Source of the DNA: Fusobacteriota bacterium
GTDB lineage: Bacteria; Fusobacteriota; Fusobacteriia; JAPLKR01
DNA: 22,079 nt
Direction of reading: 5' to 3'
Assembly: GCA_026387965.1 (NCBI GenBank)
Contig: JAPLKR010000128.1
Span: forward strand, 1-22,079
Position numbers and translations under genes: made by a program. Shown here piece by piece: positions 7,550 through 13,936 of the stretch (position 1 is its first letter; each line of letters starts with the position of its first letter). A model generated the notes under the pieces. The model ran no database searches. It saw only the letters and a list, made by a program, of their open reading frames with translations, and was not told the origin of the DNA.

Positions 7550-8028
7550 TTACCTAAATTTCTCAATAACTGCTTCGCAATCAGCCGCAGTATGCCAAAT
7601 TTTAGGATCTGTTTTAACCAAATGTGCTCAAATTTCTTCGTTATGAAGATTTAAATCATCTAAAACAACATAATGTGTTACTTCTGTGTGAATCGTTAAC
7701 CATGCTAAGATCTCTTTTGCTTTTACATGGCTGAATATACGTTTCTGACGAATCTCTTCTGTGCTTAAATCTGGTGTTTTACCCTCAATATGTATACCAA
7801 ATTCTTGCAATTTTCTATGTAAATACTGTGTGTCTCCATCAATGGGTTGCATGTTTTCATCAAACCATAAGCGCCACCCTGACGGCATAATAACAATAGC
7901 TCCTGTGGTATCTAAAATAGATTTTAACCTCTTCAAACACACTTTATCAACCTGTTCCGTTGAGTTCATTTCTAAAAAAGTTCAGAGTTTACTACACCAT
8001 CAATATCTAAGAAAAGCACTTTGCTCAT
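7550..8028 (-). pseudogene. HAD-superfamily protein (HAD_SAK_2-like), frameshift plus nonsense codon
   Basis: The reading starts at an ATG at 8026-8028 with AAGGA upstream and encodes MSKVLFLDIDGVVNSELF, a HAD motif I with D-x-D. It then hits a stop because the A run at 7974-7979 (plus strand) is one base short of keeping frame. Homology continues from 7969 (VDKVCLKRLKSIL, IVIMPSGWRLWF for motif II, HYVVLDDLN for the acidic motif) to a TGA at 7628-7630. It resumes in the same frame as AHLVKTDPKIWHTAADCEAV and ends at TAA 7550-7552. The layout matches HAD phosphatases of the 'Swiss Army Knife RNA repair' type, though the role is unproven. It begins 9 bp after the patatin stop. Two lesions make a sequencing error an unlikely full explanation. 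Confidence 0.75.
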
Positions 8029-8037
8029 CTATATTCC

Positions 8038-8919
8038 TTATCTCACAAACATATCTAAAATCTCCAATTTTTTTTCACTGAAAGCGTGTCGCCCTACATA
8101 CTCCTCTTTTTTTATTCTTTCAGTTTTCTTCTCTGTGATATCTAAATTAGAGTGAACATTTAGTCTAATATAACGGTCTTGCAAGAGCTTCCCTGTAAGC
8201 ATGTGCATGGCATAGCTTGCAGGATCAATAGCCACTTTATCAAATTGGGTCAGCCATTGCAATACGCCCCAATCTTTATGAACATCGCTTGGCTTAAACC
8301 CCGCAGTTGAATGCCCCGTTCCTAAAGATAAACAATAAATTTCTTCTAGAGATTTTTTTAGAAAATAAATGCAGTTTGTAATCGCCGCTAAAGTTGGATT
8401 GTTTGCCCAAAGTCCCCCATCAGCAACCAATCTATTATCAACCAAATTTGGGTCAAAAAACGTAGGAACAAGACAAGATGAATATGTTACCTCGGACACT
8501 AACATCTCACAATATTTTCTTCTTGAAGAAAACTCTATTGGCTGCATATTGGTAATATCAGTTCCATTTATGATTAAAATTGTTTTTGCATCCTTCATTT
8601 TTCTATCCCCAAAAAGACGCACCAACTCCTCTTTTAAATTTTGATTATAATATCTTGATTTAATCAAACCTTGTGGATCAAGCAAACGTCTTTCAAATAC
8701 ATGACTCAATCTTGTATAAAAAAGATTTGCAATATCCTTTATAGGCATATCAAATGCTATTCCCGCCGCTATAATTGAGCCAATGCTCGTTCCAGCTATC
8801 AGATCAAAATATTCATAAATACGTTTGTCCACATTTTCCTGAAACTCTTCTAACATTCCAACTGGAATAATACCTTTACTTCCGCCCCCATCAATGGAAA
8901 GTATTTTAAATTTTTTCAT
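8038..8919 (-). CDS. Patatin-like phospholipase
   Basis: A patatin-family serine acyl hydrolase of 293 residues, probably acting on membrane lipids. Visible hallmarks: oxyanion loop DGGGSKG (10-16), nucleophile elbow GTSIG with Ser45, and the dyad Asp in ADGG (D167), followed by WANNP. There is no signal peptide or membrane segment, so it is predicted cytosolic. The sequence resembles compact bacterial patatins, including the CBASS effector CapV, but no cyclase or other defence gene is adjacent, so I do not call it a defence effector. It has its own promoter and an AGGAGG-type ribosome site, and is followed by the broken HAD gene and a terminator. Confidence 0.92.
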   Translation of the reverse strand: MKKFKILSIDGGGSKGIIPVGMLEEFQENVDKRIYEYFDLIAGTSIGSIIAAGIAFDMPIKDIANLFYTRLSHVFERRLLDPQGLIKSRYYNQNLKEELVRLFGDRKMKDAKTILIINGTDITNMQPIEFSSRRKYCEMLVSEVTYSSCLVPTFFDPNLVDNRLVADGGLWANNPTLAAITNCIYFLKKSLEEIYCLSLGTGHSTAGFKPSDVHKDWGVLQWLTQFDKVAIDPASYAMHMLTGKLLQDRYIRLNVHSNLDITEKKTERIKKEEYVGRHAFSEKKLEILDMFVR

Positions 8920-8950
8920 ACTACCCTCCTGATTTTATAATACTATTTAA

Positions 8951-8978
8951 ATCATATTCAAACCCCGAACGTTGACAA
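8951..8978 (-). promoter_or_regulatory. Promoter of the patatin gene
   Basis: On the minus strand TTGTCA (8973-8978) and TATGAT (8951-8956) are 16 bases apart, about 32 bp before the patatin ATG. AGGAGG lies between promoter and start. Confidence 0.6.
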
Positions 8979-9043
8979 ACATGTTTTAATCAGTGAAAAT
9001 CAGATTTTTCTCACCATCCGAGTGCTCGGTTTACTTTTTTTTC

Positions 9044-9502
9044 CTACAAATCCATTACCATTCCATCCCGGTATTTTTTAAAGCCAAGTTTTGAATATAC
9101 ATGACTTCCACGCTCAGTAGCAAGAAGTCTCACACGTTTTATATCTCGCTCTTTTAAAAGCTCAAGAAGTTTTTTTATTAAATTGGTTGCAACCCCATGC
9201 CCTCTAAAATCTTTTTTTACATACATATTCATAATGTACCCTTCGAGTCCACTTAAATTAGAAAATGTCGGAGTCTTCTTCACAATATTTAAGCCTGAAG
9301 TCCCAACTATTTTACCTTCATGCGTCCCTACATATGCAAAAAATTCTTTCCCTAAGTTCTCTGTGAAATAAGCCTCTAGTCGAGATTTTAAAGCCTCACA
9401 GTTTCTCTCGCTTCCGCTTTCTCTAGCCTCAACTAGAAGTTCCAGTCTACACTCAATTAACTCCTGTAAATCATTTAAATTTGCCTCTCTAATCTCTATC
9501 AT
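9044..9502 (-). CDS. GNAT-family N-acetyltransferase
   Basis: A 152-residue GNAT fold protein expected to transfer an acetyl group from acetyl-CoA to an unknown amine. The N-terminus (IEIREANLNDLQELIECR) is typical, and the acetyl-CoA-binding motif A lies at MYVKKDFRGHGVATNLIKKL (R-G-H-G-V-A). The C-terminal YSKLGFKKYRDGMVMDL is the usual motif B end. A GGAGG site precedes the ATG, 15 bp after the decayed P-loop gene, so the two were probably co-transcribed. The substrate cannot be inferred. Low-complexity Glu/Leu-rich helices are normal for this family. Confidence 0.9.
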   Translation of the reverse strand: MIEIREANLNDLQELIECRLELLVEARESGSERNCEALKSRLEAYFTENLGKEFFAYVGTHEGKIVGTSGLNIVKKTPTFSNLSGLEGYIMNMYVKKDFRGHGVATNLIKKLLELLKERDIKRVRLLATERGSHVYSKLGFKKYRDGMVMDL

Positions 9503-9517
9503 ACATCCTCCATTAAA

Positions 9518-10008
9518 TTATAAATAGTCCAATATCTCACTACTGCTATTTAAAACAATAACTTTTTCATTAAGCATTTCAAGATAATCTTCTTAAATAA
9601 CGTATTTTTCACTATCATAACTCTATTCCATTTGAACAGTGTTATCAATCCTGAAAGTGTCTCACGCTTTTTCAAATCTAATTCTCAACTTGCTTTTAAA
9701 AAAACCTTTTTATTATCCTGAAATTTTGATTGTTTCTATGAGTTCTTAAAAAATAAATATCTGCTATCTCAAAACTTGAAACTCACCATTTGAAATTGAC
9801 ACCCTCAATAATCCAACTTTGCTGCTCAACTATTACTCTCAAATTTTTATCTCTAATCCTCTCATCAGTTTTTATCCCGTAACTCTCTGAACTGTTATTC
9901 CAAAACAAATCATCTAAATCATAATGTTTTACATTATATTTTGGTGATATTTTGTTAGCAATGTAAGATTTCCCACTTCCTGCGCCACCTTATTATGTAA
10001 ATTTTCAT
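9518..10008 (-). pseudogene. P-loop NTPase / FlaR-like (adenylate kinase-like) protein, multiply broken
   Basis: The stretch between the two GNAT genes is a decayed gene. From the ATG at 10006-10008 (MKIYII) one extra base shifts the frame into GGAGSGKSYIANKIS, a clear Walker A motif. It continues with HYDLDDLFWNN and EQQSWIIEGV to a TGA after NFKW. Homology resumes as VSSFEIADIYFLRTHRN and FRIIKRFF, then in other frames as KRETLSGLITLFKWNRV, and finally EDYLEMLNEKVIVLNSSS up to TAA at 9518-9520. This is the order seen in small P-loop proteins annotated 'DNA topology modulation protein FlaR' (about 165-175 residues). At least three lesions, so non-functional. The true substrate of the intact family is uncertain. 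Confidence 0.85.
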
Positions 10009-10026
10009 CTCTATCTTTCAAAATTA

Positions 10027-10512
10027 TCAATACAGCTGGCACTCCATATAGATAACATCGAGCCATTTATCAAATTTATATCCAATTTTCTCCATGATAC
10101 ATTTCTGTTTAAATCCAAATTTTTCATGCAGCCTCACGCTTGCTTCATTTGGGTTTGTGATTAAGCTTGTTAAGGTTCTGAATTTTCTCGCTTTTAATTC
10201 TGGAATTAACGCGCCATAGAGCGCACCGCCTATCCCTTTTGAACTTTCCCCCTCTTTAAGATAAACAGTTACTTCTGCCGTATGCACATAGGCCGGTTTA
10301 TTTCTAAAACTAGAGGCATAACAAAAGCCTAAAATTTCTCCACCCATTTCATACACATACGCTGGAAAGTTATCAATAATTGTCCTCATTTTTCCTTCCA
10401 TCTCTTCTAAGGTATAAGGCTCAATATCAAACGTGGCTACACTATGTCGAATATAGCAGTTGTAGATAATTTTCATCACTTCAATATCTGATTTTTCAAA
10501 TTGTCTAATCAT
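10027..10512 (-). CDS. GNAT acetyltransferase, phosphinothricin/methionine-sulfoximine acetyltransferase-like
   Basis: A 161-residue GNAT protein of the Pat/Bar/YncA type, which acetylates small amino-acid-like molecules such as methionine sulfoximine or phosphinothricin. The start MIRQFEKSDIEVM, the NCYIRHSVATFD segment and the FCYASSFRNKPAYVHTAEVT core match this group. The acetyl-CoA loop is KGIGGAL, and LHEKFGFKQKCIMEKIGYKF with a late WLDVIYME completes the fold. I choose the ATG at 10510-10512 because AAAGGAG lies six bases upstream; a start 39 bp further upstream would overlap the previous gene and has no better site. It begins one base after the channel gene's stop. The native substrate is not known. 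Confidence 0.87.
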   Translation of the reverse strand: MIRQFEKSDIEVMKIIYNCYIRHSVATFDIEPYTLEEMEGKMRTIIDNFPAYVYEMGGEILGFCYASSFRNKPAYVHTAEVTVYLKEGESSKGIGGALYGALIPELKARKFRTLTSLITNPNEASVRLHEKFGFKQKCIMEKIGYKFDKWLDVIYMECQLY

Positions 10513-10513
10513 G

Positions 10514-11146
10514 CTATCTCCTTTTTGTTTTTCTGACACCTTTTTTTTCATGAATTTTATATTTTATAGCCAATACTCTACTCACAAATACAATAATTAT
10601 TACCGCATAAGTCGTTACTCCCATATTCCAATGAAAATAATATCCTGTGTAGTAAACTGCGCCACCAAATATACATAGTGTCGCGTAGATTTCTTCTTTC
10701 AATATAAATGGCGTCTCTCGAACAAACATATCGCGTATAACTCCACCGCCTACAGATGTTATTGTTGCAAGAAGCACCGTTCCTACAAGCCCCATATGAT
10801 ACATTATTCCAACGTTTGCACCAATGATGATAAATACTGTCAGTCCAAGTGCATCAGATATTTTTACGATATTCATAAGCATTCTAAGCCCTGCTCTTCG
10901 TTTACTAAAGACATAATAGGTTATTAGTGAAGTGAAAAATGCAATATAAAAATCTCGTACATTCACAAGCATCACGGGGATTCTATCCACTATACAATCC
11001 CGGATAATCCCTCCACCAAGCGCTGTAATAATACCGAGTGTTATTACTCCAAAAAGATCTAATTTATATTTTTTTGCTTTAGAAACACCTGATATTGCAA
11101 AGGCAATTACACCAATAATATCAAGTACGGTAAAAAGTGTTGACAT
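10514..11146 (-). CDS. TRIC-type channel protein (UPF0126 family)
   Basis: A 210-residue inner-membrane protein of the UPF0126/YicG/YadS family, whose members are bacterial TRIC cation channels; some have been linked to glycine uptake. It shows the family's internal duplication: two GGG hinge motifs, TALGGGIIRD and TSVGGGVIRD, each in a half of about three transmembrane helices (six to seven hydrophobic segments in all), ending in a basic tail (KKGVRKTKRR). The ribosome site AGGGGA overlaps the stop region of the racemase gene 8 bp upstream, so the two are probably coupled. The transported ion or solute cannot be told from sequence. Confidence 0.9.
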   Translation of the reverse strand: MSTLFTVLDIIGVIAFAISGVSKAKKYKLDLFGVITLGIITALGGGIIRDCIVDRIPVMLVNVRDFYIAFFTSLITYYVFSKRRAGLRMLMNIVKISDALGLTVFIIIGANVGIMYHMGLVGTVLLATITSVGGGVIRDMFVRETPFILKEEIYATLCIFGGAVYYTGYYFHWNMGVTTYAVIIIVFVSRVLAIKYKIHEKKGVRKTKRR

Positions 11147-11154
11147 TTTATCCC

Positions 11155-12219
11155 CTATTTTATCATAATTTTATTGACGTAATTTGACGTAAAAAGCGAA
11201 AGGATACCAGCGTAAGTGAGATTAAACTTCAAAATATCTCCTACTCTAAACTCCACTTCACACGTTTCAATATCTAGAACCATGTGATCACTACTCGCAC
11301 CTAAAACCTCAAGTCCAGGAATTTGAGAACTCAAGTTTTGAATTCCAATATCTTGCTTTCCAATACCTACAATCGCACGTTTTCTAAATCCTTGATCCAC
11401 AAATGAAGGCACATTTCCAAAAGCGTCCCTCCCAATTATTCCTTTCGGTAGTGAAGGCTTGCATTCAATTTCCAGAATTTCTGCTTCTAATGTAAATATA
11501 TCTTGAACACACCCTGCAATACTGGTACCTTGCGCTGTCTCGCGTCCTAAAAAAATAGCCTCGCCAATTCGAATATGATTTGAAACACCTTGAAGTAATT
11601 CTAGCGTGTTGATACTACTTGAATTTCCAAATGACTTAATCTCTAATTCTTTTCCGATCATTTGTTCAATTTTCAAGACTAAGTTATGAAATGTATTAAT
11701 ATTTTCTTTGCTTGGCAGAATACCGCCAAAACACGTTATATTCGTGGCAATTCCTTTAAATTCAAGCAAGTTTGACTCTTGTAAAAATTCTATGCATTGA
11801 TTCGTTTTTTCAAAATTTTCGTACCAAATCCCCTCTCGTAAATCCCCCATATCAATGATGAGCACAATACCGTGTTTTAAGTGTAATTTTTCTGCTTCTT
11901 GTTGAAAAATTTTTAGGGTTGAAAGTGAACTATGAAAGGAGACATCTGCATATTTCAACACTTTTTCTACTTCATATAGTGATGGAATTCTCAGCAGTAT
12001 TTTTGGAACTTTAATTTTTTGCAACTTTTGTAAATTTTTTACTCTTGAGTCGGCAATATAATCTACTCCCATATCTTCAAAAATTTGAGCAATCTCTGAA
12101 TTTCCAAGTACTAATTTCGTGGAAATCGCTAATTTTTGTCCATATAAGTGACACATTGCACTTATGTGGATACCATTTTGATTAATTTTTTTCAGATCAA
12201 CCAGAACTCGTGGATACAT
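11155..12219 (-). CDS. PLP-dependent amino-acid racemase (ornithine racemase/YhfX-like)
   Basis: A fold-type III PLP enzyme of the alanine-racemase-like group COG3457. Clostridial ornithine racemases of the same length (about 353 residues) start similarly (MYPRVLVDLKKI). The PLP lysine is predicted as K35 (AISTKLVLGN). Further family segments are ADSRVKNLQKL, LLRIPS, IDMGDLREGIW, NITCFGG, and the phosphate-binding IRIGEAIFLG. Ornithine racemase makes D-ornithine for anaerobic ornithine fermentation, but none of its partner genes (oraS/oraE, ord, ort) is present, so the substrate is open. It sits between the flavoprotein (19-bp gap) and the channel gene (8-bp gap), probably in one transcript. 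Confidence 0.8.
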   Translation of the reverse strand: MYPRVLVDLKKINQNGIHISAMCHLYGQKLAISTKLVLGNSEIAQIFEDMGVDYIADSRVKNLQKLQKIKVPKILLRIPSLYEVEKVLKYADVSFHSSLSTLKIFQQEAEKLHLKHGIVLIIDMGDLREGIWYENFEKTNQCIEFLQESNLLEFKGIATNITCFGGILPSKENINTFHNLVLKIEQMIGKELEIKSFGNSSSINTLELLQGVSNHIRIGEAIFLGRETAQGTSIAGCVQDIFTLEAEILEIECKPSLPKGIIGRDAFGNVPSFVDQGFRKRAIVGIGKQDIGIQNLSSQIPGLEVLGASSDHMVLDIETCEVEFRVGDILKFNLTYAGILSLFTSNYVNKIMIK

Positions 12220-12238
12220 CCTTCTTCCTTTCTTAATA

Positions 12239-12871
12239 CTATCTGATAAAGTGAGTAAAAGCTTTAGCCTCTTTTTCAGGAACTTTCATGTTCTCTTTTC
12301 CTAAGTTGACAGATTTCATTAAAAATGCCATGTTTTTTCCAAGAACTCTTACAATTTGTTGTCCCTCTTCATCTTGAAGTGTCTCCCCCGGGACTCTTCC
12401 ATGTACCACATTCCAATAATTTGATGTAGGGATGAACATCTCTGTATACATTAAATAGTTATTGAGCTCATGCCACGTAGGAATTCCACCACTACGTCTT
12501 ACTGCAACTACTGCAGTCCCTACTTTATGACGCAAATAGTTACCATTCATACCTGAAACAAAAAAAGCTCTATCTAAAAATGCTTTCATCGTTCCATTTA
12601 CACCTGAAAAATAAGTGGGGGAGCCAAGTATTACCCCGTCAGCCTCTTTCATTTTCTCAATCCATCCATTTACATCATCGTTAATGATACATTTTCCATT
12701 TTGATTTTTTCCACACATACCACAAGCGATACATCCTCGTACGACACTCGCACCCACATGAATTATTTCAACTTCAATGCCCTCTTTACTCAGTTCTGCA
12801 GCAACACTTGAAATCAATTGAAATGTATTGCCCTCTTTTTTAGGACTACCGTTAAATGCTACTACTTTCAT
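12239..12871 (-). CDS. NADPH-dependent FMN reductase / iron-sulfur flavoprotein (Isf-like)
   Basis: A 210-residue flavodoxin-fold protein. MKVVAFNGSPKKEGNTF is the FMN phosphate-binding start, and ILGSPTYFSGVNGTMKAFLDR is the second flavin segment. C47, C50, C53 and C61 form C-x2-C-x2-C-x7-C, the compact motif that holds a [4Fe-4S] cluster in Isf proteins of anaerobes. It probably moves electrons between cluster and FMN; the physiological partner is unknown, with oxygen or peroxide detoxification proposed for relatives. GGAGAATAT precedes the ATG. It is the first of a closely spaced row of minus-strand genes, with a weak hairpin upstream separating it from Sir2. Confidence 0.9.
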   Translation of the reverse strand: MKVVAFNGSPKKEGNTFQLISSVAAELSKEGIEVEIIHVGASVVRGCIACGMCGKNQNGKCIINDDVNGWIEKMKEADGVILGSPTYFSGVNGTMKAFLDRAFFVSGMNGNYLRHKVGTAVVAVRRSGGIPTWHELNNYLMYTEMFIPTSNYWNVVHGRVPGETLQDEEGQQIVRVLGKNMAFLMKSVNLGKENMKVPEKEAKAFTHFIR

Positions 12872-12931
12872 ATATTCTCCAATATAATATTTTATTTTTT
12901 TACTCTCTTATATATTATATCAGTAAATAAC

Positions 12932-12960
12932 AAAAAGAGAAGAACTTTTCCTCTCTTTTT
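12932..12960. terminator. Possible AT-rich bidirectional hairpin
   Basis: AAAAAGAGA (12932-12940) pairs with TCTCTTTTT (12952-12960) around an 11-base loop; both strands end in a T run. It could end transcription from Sir2. The stem is AT-rich and short, so confidence is modest. Confidence 0.4.
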
Positions 12961-13007
12961 ATCAAATTTTATTTAGTAATGTTTTGTATCGATTCTTTTC
13001 CAATCCT

Positions 13008-13043
13008 CAATTCTCAATTAAGTTGCACTTAATTTGACAATTG
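13008..13043. repeat. Compact palindrome resembling an IS30 end
   Basis: The left arm (13008-13022, CAATTCTCAATTAAG) and right arm (13028-13043, CTTAATTTGACAATTG) are nearly perfect inverted copies around TTGCA, with one gap and one mismatch. The right half matches the IS30-type end at 184-205 (GTTGCACTTAATT). No transposase is nearby. It may be an excision or deletion scar, or a tiny non-autonomous element. Confidence 0.5.
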
Positions 13044-13149
13044 ACGTATACTGAAAAAGTTGTTGTTAAAAACGTTGCTTAATTTTTTAGTCTACCTTTT
13101 GAGGGGCAGTACAAAAAAACTGTTGTTTTTTTTATTTTTCTTGTTCACT

Positions 13150-13866
13150 TTATATTTCTGAAAATATTTCGCCAATATTTTCCCTAAATATGTAGTTTGC
13201 TTTATCATCTTTTGACGTCTCTGTTCGATTAATGAGTACTAAATTTTCACCTTTAAAATAATCCAACATTCCAGCTGCAGGATACACAATGAGCGATGTT
13301 CCGCCCACAATGAGTAAGTCTGCTTTCCGAATATGTTCTATCGCTTGATGAGTAATATTTGAATCTAACCCCTCCTCATAGAGCACAACATCTGGCTTGA
13401 TTTTGCCTCCACAACTACATCTTGGTATTCCATTGCTCTCTAATATTTTTGCCTCACTATAAAAAGCATGACATAGTTCACAATAGTTGCGTTTTACACT
13501 ACCATGAAGTTCAAGTACAACATTACTCCCAGCCATTTGATGAAGACCATCAATATTTTGAGTGATGACTGCTTTAATTTTTCCTTTTGCTTCAAGCTCA
13601 GCTAATTTTATGTGTGCCATATTGGGCTTAGCTTGAGGAAAAATCATCTTAGTTTTATAAAATTCAAAAAAATTTTTTGGGTGTTTTTCATAAAATGTAT
13701 GACTTAACATCACTTCTGGTGGATGAATATATTTTTGCTGATACAAACCATCTACACTTCGAAAATCTGCTATTCCACTTTCTGTTGATACGCCTGCACC
13801 ACCAAAAAACACACAGTAACGACTCTTTTCTATCAGCTTTTTTAAGGCCAAACTATTTTCTTGCAT
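13150..13866 (-). CDS. cobB: Sir2-family NAD-dependent protein deacylase (sirtuin)
   Basis: A 238-residue sirtuin that removes acetyl or other acyl groups from lysines, consuming NAD and releasing nicotinamide. Motifs in order: NAD-binding GGAGVSTESGIADFRS (22-37), TQNIDGLHQ (102-110), catalytic H121 in ELHGS, a zinc ribbon C129-x2-C132 with C150-x-C152, and GTSLIVYPAA near the C-terminus. CAAGGAG precedes the ATG. It is transcribed alone or as the last gene after the radical SAM gene (70-bp gap with a hairpin). Bacterial sirtuins often regulate acetyl-CoA synthetase, but none is in the window. Symbol used for the family; the ortholog is not proven. Confidence 0.93.
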   Translation of the reverse strand: MQENSLALKKLIEKSRYCVFFGGAGVSTESGIADFRSVDGLYQQKYIHPPEVMLSHTFYEKHPKNFFEFYKTKMIFPQAKPNMAHIKLAELEAKGKIKAVITQNIDGLHQMAGSNVVLELHGSVKRNYCELCHAFYSEAKILESNGIPRCSCGGKIKPDVVLYEEGLDSNITHQAIEHIRKADLLIVGGTSLIVYPAAGMLDYFKGENLVLINRTETSKDDKANYIFRENIGEIFSEI

Positions 13867-13885
13867 ATAAACTCCTTGTAGACAA

Positions 13886-13908
13886 AGATTATGAGTATTT
13901 CATAATCT
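13886..13908. terminator. Hairpin between the radical SAM and Sir2 genes
   Basis: AGATTATGA (13886-13894) pairs with TCATAATCT (13900-13908), loop of five. It lacks a good T run on either strand, so it may only attenuate or be an RNA processing site. Confidence 0.35.
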
Positions 13909-13936
13909 CATCTCTTTTGAATACATCTTCGATTTA

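Noticed and set aside
7628-7630. In-frame TGA in the HAD gene as selenocysteine or recoded Trp
   Set aside because: The gene also has a frameshift, no selenoprotein hairpin or selenocysteine genes are seen, and TGA ends normal genes in this window, so the code is standard.
7472-7654. Plus-strand 60-residue reading frame upstream of nadA
   Set aside because: It crosses the terminator hairpin and lies antisense to the HAD gene end. Composition is not protein-like.
8038-8919. Patatin as a CBASS effector (CapV)
   Set aside because: No CD-NTase cyclase, Cap2/Cap3 or other CBASS gene lies nearby. The motif similarity is shared by all bacterial patatins.
9018-9029. CCGAG/CTCGG hairpin as the GNAT terminator
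   Set aside because: Only five base pairs with a two-base loop, and its T-rich side is on the plus strand, where no gene ends. Too weak to call.
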